Positions 20,501-30,229 of a DNA stretch of 64,000 nt are shown here, in pieces. Under the pieces are notes generated by a model. That model ran no database searches and was not told the DNA's origin. It saw only the letters and a list, made by a program, of their open reading frames with translations. Position 1 is the stretch's first letter; each line of letters starts with the position of its first letter. Position numbers and translations under genes: made by a program. The DNA comes from Drosophila pseudoobscura. Taxonomy: Eukaryota > Arthropoda > Insecta > Diptera > Drosophilidae. The stretch lies in contig NC_046681.1 in assembly GCF_009870125.1 (NCBI RefSeq), positions 29,596,001 to 29,660,000 on the forward strand, given 5' to 3'.

Positions 20501-23500
20501 CATATGTACGTAAGCTATCGTAAACACAAATATGCGAACTTAACGCAATTCATTTATAGCCATTAAAGTAACACGCGACGGCCGCATACTCGTAATGAGT
20601 AGCCGACTCTCTGGGCGAGCCTCCATCACAGCAGCAGCAGCAGCAGCAGTGGAGGAGGATATCGGGGTATACGAAATATGATGTGGAGAGGGTTATTGGC
20701 CAAGGGTAAACACAAACAGTTTACGACTTCATGGAAGAATGAGCTGGGAAAACGCTTGACCGACGCGCGCGTGTACATACATACATACATATATGAAAAG
20801 AGTCGAATATGAATAATAGCTTGTAATTATATGATTTAAGAGATCCCCCTCTCATTGTTCGCTCTGCCAGATTATAGACATGGAGTGGAGTGGAGGCAAT
20901 ACTTTGATAAGGGGAACGTGTGTATAGCCACTTCAGGTGGCATGTTCGCTGACACGCCTACTCCCTCCCTAGTCACAACATTCTTCAATGTCTAACTAAA
21001 TTTCTATACTCAACAATGATTGTTAATCTCTTAGATCGGATAACAAACCTAGTACACTCTGTTCGAACTTTGCGATTTGTTAAAAGCAAATACTGCGGAT
21101 AAAAGTGATCTGCAGTCTGAGTTGTTTTACAGATAACTTCATCAATATATTATATAAAAAATTTTTGGGCCGTCGTCGTCCCATATGTGGGCAAAAATGA
21201 ATTGTCCGACCATGTCTGACCGCCAAATAGTTTCTTGATATTTGGCTCTTGATAAATCAAGTAAACTCTTGATAAATCAAGTAAGTTTGAGTGTCCCTAG
21301 CTGATCTATATTTTGATATATTTCTTATAATTAAATTCCCTTATTAAAAGATTATTTTTTTAGAATACCTCACCAATCATTTCTATGAATCGTTTTTCCG
21401 GGGAATACGAGTAGTATGTAAATTCCTATAGGTTTAAATTCGTACAGATTAGGGTACTTTTTAGAAAACTAATCCCACTAATGAAACTATGATATGTATT
21501 TCTTCTTTTCTTTTTTGGTCCCTTAAACATCCATCAGTAATCTTCTATAGCACAGCCATATATCTCACAATTATATCTTGTAGAACAACAAATGGGTATA
21601 ATTCGAATAAAGAAAAGATTTTGAAATGTGTGCGTTTAAGATGACATTTCCTCCACTACCCTAAAAAGGCGGATACTGGGTACTGGTATAACCAGACTCC
21701 ACAATCAAGGTTTGTATCGCATTGATAAGTAGCGTAGAATTCCGCATGCCGCATGCCGCATCATTCATTGGCTATTACTCTATTGTGCTCTGTGGAGGAG
21801 CCGAAATGAATTTGTTTGAAGAACTAAAAAGGGGTTCAAAGGTTGTCCGGCAACATGAAACAGGAATCTATTTTTATGTCAAGCCGCCTCACACCAAGCA
21901 ACCGGCATCGGGCGGCCACTCTGACAATCTAATCTTATAGTTTTGGTTCTAATGTTTTCCAATAACTTATTGGCTGATAAGCGGGTGGTACTATTGTAAG
22001 GCCATTTCCTTTGGTTAATTTCCTCTATAGGTAATTTCCTAATCCAATTAGTTAAAGCAATCAAAGGTGCATAGAGTTTAAGTTAATTAATTTTTGTATA
22101 TACTTATATAGATTGGATTGGATTATCTGTGGGGAAAAGACGTCACAGAATAGATGGCCTCATGGGGGCCATTCCACAGATAATCGCCATATATTTGCAA
22201 ATATTTCTATATTAATCTCTAAGTTCAGCTTCGTTTTAGGTCTTATCAACTAGAGAATGGGGACAGTGGCACTGAGCCAGCGGTTGGCCAGACCCATTGA
22301 GACATTGACTTTTGACTCCCGAGCTAAGCAGATCACTTTAATACGAGTAGTAGTCAGTAGTTGGCAAGTGAATGCAAATCTAGTTGGTAATCTATTGGTG
22401 GCTTAGATCACAAATTACAAAAGTTGTAGATTATTACGTATAATTACAAGCCATTTAACAGAATAACTGAGGGTCGAAACTGATCGAGAACAGTCGTTTT
22501 GAGCTGTAATTGAGCATTTAATTCCAGTGTAATCAGCAGTATATTCAAGGAATATACTATATATGAGTATATATATGAAGTGAATGCTGATATGAGTGCG
22601 TAAGCCCCTTTCGATAAGACATGCACTTGTAAGTCTGTATAGAACCGAAACGGACTAGAGTTAACTGCAAGCTGCATATACGTGCCTTTATTTGTATAAA
22701 GGAATATAAAACATATAAATCAACGGAAATTTTACATTTAAAACTGTTCTAATACTAGAGCAGTCCCCATAAGCTGATAAATTTGGTTGAGGAACATTTT
22801 AATTGATTTTTCCATACAAAAATAAATGCCTGAACAGGAGATTGTTCGATTATAAGGAAATTCACTGTATATATACAAGTGGTTCTCTATAATATAATGC
22901 TGCTATGAGAGTGTAAACCCTTCGATAAGCTAAAAGTGCCTACAAATGCGCTTGTAAGTCTCTATAGAACCAAATTGGGTGAAAGAGATCACTTAACTAT
23001 AGCTTCTAATTGTGGCCTAAGCAAACATAGACTCATTGGTTGGATCTTCTTCGCTTGTCACTGCCACGAGCTGCAAGATAAACAAAAAAACCTCAACACA
23101 TGCTTTGGACTCTCCGAGTTTCGAAGCAAAACGAGAACACGTGAGGCACAAGAAGCAGAGGAAACAAGTTTTTTTATAAACAAAGCAGAGCAGGAAAAGA
23201 GAACTCGGTGTTTATGCCGATTTTTGACTAATGCCGACGCCTTTTTTGGGACGGCACATGGCAACCACAATAATGTACAAATATGTATCATCATATGTGT
23301 ACATCATTCATGACCGTCGGCTCGTTTTTCAATCTTTTTGCTGCGTCAGCAGGAAGCCAGCGGTTGACATACCTTTGGCACATAGCAGTAGAGCAGCTTG
23401 TGCTGCTTGTCCACAATCATATGATCCATTTGCAGCTCCGTGAGATCCTCCTGGGTCTGGGTGTGCTCGCCGAGTAGCTCGCATTGGCGCTGCATATACT

Positions 23501-23660
23501 CCTGCCGCTGAATATTGATGGTTTGTGTCAGCTCCAGGCTCCGCTTGGTGATCTTGACATTGTTGTTGTTCCCATCCTCAAACGGAGTGCAGCGGGTGAG
23601 AGTGAAGATGGTGGTGGCAACGAGTGAAATGCAAAACCAAAGCGAAACCAGTTGATGCAT
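17564..23660 (-). CDS. Golgi carbohydrate sulfotransferase (HNK-1 ST / chondroitin 4-sulfotransferase family)
   Basis: Three exons on the minus strand: 23660-23373, 18328-17857 and 17793-17564, in phase, giving 329 residues. The N-terminus ([20 protein letters not shown]) is a type II signal anchor. The 5'-phosphosulfate binding motif spans the first junction: YCYVPK at the end of exon 1 joins [11 protein letters not shown] at the start of exon 2, the canonical VPKxxCxNWKRV. The 3'-phosphate site is [18 protein letters not shown] (about residues 155-172). The second junction restores [20 protein letters not shown]. The enzyme would transfer sulfate from PAPS to a glycan in the Golgi lumen; the acceptor cannot be told. 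Exon 1 and the rest are 5 kb apart, and only the motif match reveals that they are one gene. Several fly paralogs exist, so no symbol is given. Confidence 0.9.
20629..20649. repeat. (CAG)7 microsatellite
   Basis: Seven uninterrupted CAG triplets in non-coding intron DNA. Confidence 0.9.
22583..22972. repeat. Degenerate direct duplication in intron
   Basis: The block AATGCTGATATGAGTGCGTA...AGTCTGTATAGAACC (22583-22646) recurs as AATGCTGCTATGAGAGTGTA...AGTCTCTATAGAACC (22896-22972). The second copy has about 12 extra bases. The two copies keep CGATAAG and CTTGTAAGTC in the same order. They may be two copies of a short dispersed repeat or an old tandem duplication. Confidence 0.6.
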
Positions 23661-23782
23661 AATGCAATGCAGGTGGCCTCCTTACGATTGCTGACGACCA
23701 GCGACTGGCTTTTCAATGATCCGATGTTTATGTTATAAAAGATTACTACTGTCATTGGCTGTCAGTGGATGTGCTCTGCTGG

Positions 23783-26017
23783 CTATTTCTGCCTTTGGCA
23801 ACCAAAGTACTTGACGCGATGAACAAACTTCAGGGCGGCAGCGTTCTCAATGCCCAGCTCTGTGAGGGTGGCCCGTCCGTTTGAGCGGTCGTCGATCGGC
23901 TGATTCGTTTCCACGTTGAAGAGGCCAAAGCAGCGCCATAGAAAGTGCCAAGAAACGAACGCGCGATGATCGTGCCCGTTGCGCAGTGCGGAATAAACTA
24001 ACTCGCCGGTGGAGCTCGGCATAGCTCCACCAGCAACTTGCTGCTGCCGCTGTGGATCTTCGGGCCCGCCGTCGGCCAATCCACGACGCCTGAGACTCTC
24101 TTCGTGCCGCTCGCGCTGTCTTCGCTTGTGCTCGGCGCGAGATATCACAGCAATGGCCTTCTTAAGCTGCGCGATGGTCGGTTCGGGCTGATGGAGCTGC
24201 GGAGAGAAAACATTAGAGAGAGCATGCCTCAAGAGAGAGAGTTTTGTTTGGAGTTCCATCGTACATTCGTTGCCTAACCATTCAAAATTCTAAATTGTAC
24301 AATACGAAAATTGTACAAGATTTCGGATATCACGACAAACATAATAGGATATGAGACTCTTCTCCCTGCTGTATGGCGTCGTCGTCAGGAACGTAGACAG
24401 GCGGGTGCCGGCCCCGCTGAGACCCTTTTGGACCTCACCCACGGGTATGCTAACAGATCGGTTTACACTACGGATTTCCCCCATTTAAAATTCTTCTGTT
24501 AAGGTCCGCAGACAGTCTTCTTCTGGGGTCCTGTTTTCAAATGGGTATGGCCGGATCGGATCCCTCCCTTAGGTGTTTGATCCCCAACATTGCTCTCTCT
24601 TTTCTCCTATAGAGCGTGGTTTTAGCTGGGCTTGGTGATGTGCTTAATCGACAGCCGCATCTGATATCAAAAAAGCAGACACTTGTCCTAGCTTTGAGTG
24701 GTGTCCTATGGTCTCGCTGGTCTATGGTCATCAGGCCCAGGAACTATAATTATATGGCCTGCAATGCTGTGATGTCTGCTTCCCAAGTCGTCCTGCTGTG
24801 GAGGAGCATTAGTAATGATCTGGTCAAGGTGTGGCAGGACTTTCGGTCACCCCGAGGAGTGGAACCCAACAGCACTGTCCCACTTTCTAAACAAGATCAT
24901 TAAAGAGTCTAAGCATGCTAACAAATAAAACTATTGACGCTGTTCTGGATTGACATTGCGGCGCCAACATTTCACTCGTGAAATATTGATCGATTGGTGA
25001 TTGAATCAAGCTAATTGATAGGCCGCCGAAAGCGAGTGCAAACAGCTGCGTTTCCAGATACTACTAACCACAATTGTCAGGGTGCTGAGTCCATCTCGCT
25101 CCACGAAAATAGTTGTGGCGTTTCCCTCTGCGATGGCAATCTGAAATTATGAAACATATTCAATACGTGAACACTGACTGGCGCATAACGGTAGCCGTTT
25201 CCCACAATAAAGCCGATCAATTAGCATCTGTAGAGTCTTCAGACCGGGCAGTAGGTCAGTCATTGAGAATGACGACATCAATGATGGCAGAACACCCTAG
25301 TGTGCTAATTGCTTGCCTCAACTGTGCGAAATCGGGGTCACTTACCTCGCCCAGCAGCTCCGTGGCCGTACAGTCACAGGGTATGTCCGAGAGTACATCG
25401 AAACCCTGCAAAATCTGACGGAGTTCTTGCTCTGTGCTGTCCACCAGGTTATTGTGCTCGGAACATTCGGCGGCGTTGCACTGGCGTCGAGCAGTGATCC
25501 ATGATTTGGTTTTTTTCTTCTTTCCCTTGCGATTGCTTAGTATCTCCTCGTTTCGGCTGCGTGCTTCTCTAATTGCTTTCTTGCGCAGATTTACGGGCAT
25601 CTGCTGCAACTTCTTGTAGGTCAGGACATTGGTTTCCGGCGTTCTTAGGTGCTCCTCCGGTGGAAAGCGTTTTGCTCTGTGTGGAGAGCGTTCCCTTCTG
25701 TGTGGGGAAGAGTGCTCCTTTCTATGTAAGTACACTTTTCTGTGTGGTGAGCGTTCCCGTCTAGATGTCGCAGCGCCTTCTTTTCGGTGTGATGAGCGTT
25801 TCCTTTCGTGTGAAGAGCGATCCCGAGACTCTCTACGATCTGACGCAGTGTGTGGGGAGCGTTCTTTTTTGCGGGAAGAGTGTTTCCTTTTGTGTGATGT
25901 GCGATCCTTGCGGTGTGAACTGCGTTCTCTTCCATGTGAAGAAGAGCGATCCCTTCTCTGTAAAGAGTGTTCTCTTCTATCAGTAGAGCGATCTTTTCTG
26001 TATTCCCCTCTATCCAT
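23783..26017 (-). CDS. RS-domain protein fused to an SNRNP25-like (U11/U12 25K) ubiquitin fold
   Basis: Three exons on the minus strand: 26017-25346, 25140-25069 and 24196-23783, all phase 0, giving 385 residues. Residues 1 to about 130 are an RS/RE/RK-rich domain (RDRSSSHGRERSSHRKDR and similar). A basic stretch (KAIREARSRNEEILSNRKGKKKK) follows. From about residue 195 (ELRQILQGFDVLSDIPCDC) through exons 2 and 3 the layout follows human SNRNP25: IAIAEGNATTIFVERDG, then PTIAQLKKAIAVISRAE, then VSWHFLWRCFGLFNVETNQP and LTELGIENAAALKFVHR. SNRNP25 is a subunit of the U11 snRNP that recognises minor (U12-type) introns. The human protein is about 130 residues and has no RS domain, so the fusion is unusual. 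A Gln-rich insert with EDPQRQQQVAGGAM interrupts the fold. Exon 1 faces Nfs1 across a shared promoter. Confidence 0.8.
24351..24903 (+). CDS. Mitochondrial pyruvate carrier subunit, MPC2-like, nested in an intron
   Basis: Exons 24351-24444, 24504-24544 and 24613-24903 join in phase (introns of 59 and 68 bases) to give 141 residues. Exon 1 ends ...RRVPAPLRPFWTSPT. Exon 2 gives GPQTVFFWGPVFKW and exon 3 SVVLAGLGDVLNRQ. Together these match the MPC2 block with PAGPRTVFFWAPIMKW and AGLADM. Exon 3 continues with LALSGVLWSRWSMVIRPRNY and NAVMSASQVVLLWRS, the second and third membrane segments. MPC2 pairs with MPC1 to import pyruvate into mitochondria. The gene lies inside intron 2 of the RS/SNRNP25-like gene on the opposite strand. 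Drosophila has several MPC2 paralogs, some testis-biased; the nested position and longer C-terminal tail suggest this is such a derived paralog (inference). AATAAA follows at 24925-24930. Confidence 0.88.
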
Positions 26018-26446
26018 ATTTTTATTTTACGTTGTTTATTGAACAATAAACATAATTTTTGCTCGGCGGCAGATCAGCTGGTTTTGCAGTACAATCGATA
26101 GCGCTACAATTACTATCGTAGCTACGTATCAATACATTTTTGCACTTATGTATGTGCGGAGTATTCAATAATTTAAATGAACTGAGGTCAATAAGTGAAG
26201 TGAAAGCTATTTTCTTCATAGTAAAGCAATATTGGTTGGATCCAGATCGAGATCGAATTGCAAGACTTGTAAGCGAAATCGTATTTTATTGTATAGAAAT
26301 CGTATAACGATAGATTGCCTTAACGTTACGTTGGTGGCTATCGATAGCACAGTCGATTACCAGCAGCTGATAAGAAAATTAAATAAATCTTGTGAAATAA
26401 CTATTACGAAAACTAAACTAACGAATTTTAGAGTACAAATTGTATC
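26018..26446. promoter_or_regulatory. Divergent promoter between the RS/SNRNP25-like gene and Nfs1
   Basis: The two start codons are 429 bases apart and face away from each other. A perfect DRE, TATCGATA, is at 26339-26346. Further ATCGATA-like and ATCG-rich sites are near 26092-26120 and 26305-26315. No TATA box is seen. This fits a shared DREF-type housekeeping promoter. Confidence 0.7.
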
Positions 26447-27901
26447 ATGCAGAAGGTGCTAGGTCACGTGCAAGCGCACGTTCTCCGCACCAGGGCCACA
26501 AATGTAGCTGTGGGGGTTGTGAGGCACGAAGCCACAACGGCAGCCGCTGCACAACCAGCAGTAAAATTCGCTGCAACATCTAAAGGTAATGCTATGGAAG
26601 ATTATACTTGTGTATGCTTGTAAACTGGTACAATATTTGCAGAGTTTCGCGAGCGCCAAGTACGTTTCAACATCAAAAACGAACAGACAAAGGGTCGGCC
26701 CTTGTATCTGGATGCCCAGGCAACAACACCTATGGATCCACGTGTGCTGGATGCCATGTTGCCCTATCTAACCAATTACTATGGGAATCCTCACTCTCGC
26801 ACGCACGCCTATGGCTGGGAATCGGAAACAGCTGTGGAGAAGGCACGCGAACAAGTTGCCAATCTTATTGGCGCCGAAACGAAGGAGATTATATTCACAT
26901 CAGGTGCCACAGAGTCCAATAACATTGCCGTCAAGGGTGTGGCACGGTTCTATGGCACCAAGAAGAAGCATGTCGTAACCACACAAACGGAACACAAGTG
27001 CGTCCTGGACTCTTGCCGAGCACTCGAAAACGAGGGCTTCACAGTCACCTACCTTCCGGTCCAGACCAATGGTATCATCGATCTGAAGCAGTTGGAGGAG
27101 GCCCTCACGCCAGAGACATCCCTGGTATCGATTATGGCAGTTAACAATGAGATTGGCGTGAAGCAGCCCATCGACGAGATTGGCAGGCTCTGCAAATCCC
27201 GCAAAGTATTTTTCCACACTGATGCGGCCCAGGCCGTGGGAAAGATCCCTATGGACGTGAATGCCATGAATATTGACCTGATGTCCATATCGGGGCATAA
27301 GATATACGGACCCAAGGGTGTTGGTGCTCTGTATGTGCGTCGCAGGCCTCGAGTTCGTTTGGAGCCCATTCAGAGTGGCGGCGGGCAGGAGCGTGGCCTG
27401 CGAAGCGGCACAGTCCCAGCGTCTTTGGCCGTAGGCCTGGGAGCAGCTGCCGAGCTGTCCCAGCAGGAGATGGAGTACGACAAAAAATGGATAGACTTTC
27501 TATCTAACCGCTTAGTGGATCGACTTTCGAAAGCACTGACACACGTCATCCGCAACGGGGATGCTGTGGCCACCTACAATGGCTGTTTGAATTTATCGTT
27601 TGCCTATGTTGAAGGAGAGTCTCTGCTGATGGCCCTCAAGGATGTGGCCCTAAGCAGTGGCTCTGCTTGCACATCGGCCTCCCTAGAGCCATCCTATGTG
27701 CTGCGAGCCATTGGCGCCGACGAGGATTTGGCGCACAGTTCCATTCGGTTTGGTCTTGGACGCTTCACGACGGTCGAAGAGGTCGACTACACAGCGGACA
27801 AGTGCATCAAGCATGTGGAGAGGCTGCGCGAGATGTCGCCGCTCTGGGAAATGGTCCAAGAGGGCATAGATCTCAAGTCCATACAATGGTCCCAGCACTA
27901 A
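26447..27901 (+). CDS. Nfs1: Mitochondrial cysteine desulfurase Nfs1
   Basis: Two exons, 26447-26585 and 26643-27901, joined at phase 1 across a 57-base intron, giving 465 residues. The N-terminus is a basic, Ala-rich mitochondrial presequence ([18 protein letters not shown]). The class V aminotransferase fold follows: [16 protein letters not shown] near residue 67, [10 protein letters not shown] with the PLP-contacting Asp at about 240, [10 protein letters not shown] with the PLP lysine at about 266, and the mobile loop [17 protein letters not shown] with the catalytic Cys at about 389. The numbering offset from human NFS1 (K258, C381) is constant at 8. The enzyme takes sulfur from cysteine as a persulfide for Fe-S cluster assembly on the ISCU scaffold, with ISD11 (an LYR protein) and frataxin. 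AATAAA at 27970-27975 is its poly(A) signal, and it converges on the dehydratase gene. Confidence 0.96.
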
Positions 27902-27969
27902 GTGAAAAAGAGATCCAATATTTTAGCCGTTACTGTTACAATACAATACAATAATTATAAAACCCCCAA

Positions 27970-28014
27970 AATAAATTAGTTGCAACGCCTTTGGAAAAAA
28001 GTATCTAGTTTATT
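27970..28014. terminator. Convergent poly(A) signals of Nfs1 and the dehydratase gene
   Basis: AATAAA on the plus strand at 27970-27975 serves Nfs1. TTTATT at 28009-28014 is AATAAA on the minus strand and serves the 3-hydroxyacyl-CoA dehydratase. The two signals are 33 bases apart, so the 3' UTRs probably overlap. Confidence 0.6.
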
Positions 28015-28199
28015 TGTACACAAAAACCACCTAATAGCTAAAGCTTACGCGTCAAAATCGAATATGTTTGTGCAAGAGGTGAGGTAAGAGGCGACCCCAA
28101 AAGCGAACGCGAAACGCTTACGACGACCGACTCCAAAGTGCGACGACGAGCGGTATGCAAATTGAATCCGGAATTTGTGTCGTGCTGGTTGGGCAAGGT

Positions 28200-28946
28200 T
28201 CACTGCGCTTTCTTCTTTTGGACAGAGGCAGCTCCGACGGCGCTGCTGGCGCCGCCAAGGATCTTGCGGCGCTGGGCAAACATGTGCAGATACAGTTGGG
28301 GGAAGATGGGAATGTAGCCGAGCATTACAATCCACAGGAAGGCTAAGTAGGAAAAGGTTGCGTTCCATTTGTTCGGCATCACCGTGCTCCACACACTGTT
28401 TTCCCTGGCATAGCTCTGGGCCCACCAAAAGCACAGGAGCTCGCCGGTGACGCCAATCGGGTACAGGACAATGAAGGTGGTGTAGCGCAGGAAGACCACA
28501 AAGTGTGGCACCACTTTGACAATGTTCAGCGCATAGTAACCATAGCGGATGATCTCCGTGATGGCCCAGGCAAAGAGGGCAATGGGCAGACCTGGCGATA
28601 CCTTGCCCGTGGGCGTGGCCATGACCACTCCAACGACGACCATCATGCGGCTGAAGACTTGAAATCCGGTGACCACCGGATTAGATTTCACCAGGCCAAA
28701 GGCTGCGTTGAGGATTTCCACAAAGGCTGCATTCTGGAAGATAATGACAGCCACTTGTGTGTAGTCCCAGAGCGTTATCTGGGCGCGGAACTCGGGGCCC
28801 TGCAGCAGGTAGTAGTTGACCAACTGATACAGGATGTAGCTCCAGCCGCCCACCTGCACAGCGTTGTAGCCGATAAGGTAGAGTTTTGCCAACGCCGACG
28901 GCTCTTTGGAGGCAGACTTGTTTGACTTGGCTACTTTTGCGGACAT
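28200..28946 (-). CDS. Very-long-chain (3R)-3-hydroxyacyl-CoA dehydratase (HACD/PHS1 family)
   Basis: A single exon of 248 residues, with ATG at 28944-28946 read on the minus strand. It has the six-segment ER membrane layout of PHS1/HACD proteins: a Lys-rich N-terminus, then hydrophobic segments starting at LIGYNAVQVGGWSYILYQL. The catalytic motif RYTTFIVLYPIGVTGELL carries Tyr at about 162 and Glu at about 169, the same seven-residue spacing as Tyr149 and Glu156 of yeast Phs1. The tail QRRKILGG...VQKKKAQ ends in a KKxx-like ER retrieval signal. It performs the third step of fatty acid elongation, dehydrating 3-hydroxyacyl-CoA. It has no introns and is convergent with Nfs1. It should not be confused with the catalytically dead PASTICCINO-type members, since both catalytic residues are present. 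Confidence 0.93.
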   Translation of the reverse strand: MSAKVAKSNKSASKEPSALAKLYLIGYNAVQVGGWSYILYQLVNYYLLQGPEFRAQITLWDYTQVAVIIFQNAAFVEILNAAFGLVKSNPVVTGFQVFSRMMVVVGVVMATPTGKVSPGLPIALFAWAITEIIRYGYYALNIVKVVPHFVVFLRYTTFIVLYPIGVTGELLCFWWAQSYARENSVWSTVMPNKWNATFSYLAFLWIVMLGYIPIFPQLYLHMFAQRRKILGGASSAVGAASVQKKKAQ

Positions 28947-29129
28947 TTTCAACCAGCGTGAACTTTCACCTCACCCCTCGACTAATAAAATGATTAAATT
29001 TAATCACAGTCGTCAAAACTTATCGCGCGATTGTCGCTTTCACCTGTTGACCAAAATATACCGTCCGACCCTCAGGAATATACCAATATATACCGTCTGA
29101 TTTTAAAAAAATACCATTGCTGATTTTTA
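28947..29129 (-). promoter_or_regulatory. Promoter of the dehydratase gene with Ohler motif 6
   Basis: AAAATATACCG at 29053-29063, a second ATATACCG at 29088-29095 and AATATACC between them are motif 6 type sites about 110 bases upstream of the start codon. The sequence GTCCGACCCTCAGG between them is nearly repeated at the far end of the adjoining repeat (GTCTGACCCTCAG near 29760), so promoter and repeat share sequence. Confidence 0.6.
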
Positions 29130-29790
29130 TATTCCGTGGAATAGTTAATTAGCTAGTTAGCTAGCTAAGACCTGAGGGTCTAAACTCATAAATTTATCCG
29201 ATTATTACATCAATTTCCTATAAGACTGGTAAACTTTAAACTCTCATCATTATTGGATTGTTTATAAAATAAGGTTTGAACAAAACCGCTCAACAACAAT
29301 TTCCAATAAACTAACTTAATTACACAGTAACTACACATTCGCTACATATTAACTACATTTTCAGGTAATTACCAAAGGCGACACCTGAAGGGGAAATGTG
29401 TACGTTTCAAAAATTTTTGCCCGGTTTTTTTCATTTAAGCCCCATGGAAGCGCCAGTGTGAAAAACCTCCGTTATCCATGACTTTATTCCGACATTTTTG
29501 AAAAAATTGAGATTTTGACGACAAACGATCAGGAGTTCGATGCTGATCACGAATTAGTATTCGATGTGGACAGGAACATTGCTCTAAGTGGCATTTCTAC
29601 ACGGTTTCTACATTGGTGCATTGGACAAGAGGGTGAGTCCATAACGCGTCTTAAAATATACTGGAAAATACTAGAAAAAACTATGAAAAGTATACAAATT
29701 GCGAGGTGTGTGAGCTAGACGTGGTGGCAAGAAAGCAAGAAAATCCGATGAAGTATACGGTCTGACCCTCAGAAATATACCAAAATATAT
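29130..29790. repeat. Promoter-proximal dispersed repeat, copy A
   Basis: This block of about 660 bases recurs at 62792-63438 with high identity. It opens with the perfect palindrome TATTCCGTGGAATA (29130-29143), then GCTAGCTAAG and CCTGAGGGTCTAAACTC. It ends with TACGGTCTGACCCTCAGAAA, giving short terminal inverted repeats (CTGAGGGTC / GACCCTCAG). Inside, an open exon-like stretch (about 29515-29630) encodes TTNDQEFDADHELVFDVDRN and ends at a GTGAGT donor; the frame remains open to 29718. It may be a non-autonomous DNA element that captured an exon. Confidence 0.75.
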
Positions 29791-29950
29791 ACCGTAAATA
29801 TACTAACGAATTAAACTTCTATATTGCTTGATTTTTATATTCCGTGGAATATTACTGGCTAGATAAAACATTTTTCCCTGCCCACATAATTTTATCCGAT
29901 TAATTAATCAATTTCCTACTTTACGCGCTTAATTTATCGATCATCAGCTC
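29791..29950. repeat. Partial second module of the same repeat family
   Basis: TACCGTAAATATACT (29800s) and TATTCCGTGGAATA (29838-29851) repeat the opening of copy B (62731 onward), followed by TTTATCCGATTA near 29890. It looks like a truncated tandem copy of the 29130-29790 element. Confidence 0.55.
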
Positions 29951-30229
29951 AAATTTAGTCTCTGTCCCAAGAGCTATACGAATCAATGCTCATTTGAAAT
30001 TAAATCCCATCTTCCCATAAATTCCCATCGACCATATCAGTGTTCTCAGTGCTCCAAGTCATTTATTCAAAAATCCCTTCTCATTACAGAGGTTCGAATG
30101 TATACATGTACCTTTTGCTCGAAGTCTTTTTCTCAATCATAAACCCTCCGAAGTCACATCCGTATGCATACGAGTGAACAACCCTACCAATGCTCTAACT
30201 GCACAAAGGCATTTAAACGTAAAGATGAG
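29951..30229 (+). pseudogene. Broken C2H2 zinc-finger gene fragment
   Basis: Translation in shifting frames gives CPKSYTNQ, RPYQCSQCSKSFIQKS, YTCTFCSKSFSQS followed by a TAA, then RSHIRMHTSEQPYQCSNCTK and AFKRKDE. These are at least four C2H2 fingers with stops and frameshifts. The wording (CPKSYT, QCSQCSKSF, PYQCSNC) is that of the two intact ZAD zinc-finger genes at 37339 and 40031. It ends just before the giant inverted repeat. No ZAD or start remains. Confidence 0.85.

Larger units (their letters stand above)
18329..23372. other. Large sulfotransferase intron 1, no convincing nested gene
   Basis: This is a 5 kb AT-rich intron. An open frame with ATG at 19641 runs to 20063 on the plus strand, with a TATAAA just upstream, but its composition is not gene-like. 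A CAG x7 run lies at 20629-20649. A tandem pair of 18-base units (CTCTTGATAAATCAAGTA) lies near 21246-21285. A duplicated block lies at 22583-22646 and 22896-22972. I see no RNA gene. Confidence 0.5.

Noticed and set aside
25645-26046. Overlapping reverse and forward open frames across the RS exon (including the KRTLYREG-type and CGERSLLCGE-type repeats)
   Set aside because: These are shadow frames created by the repetitive RS codons of the real exon 26017-25346.
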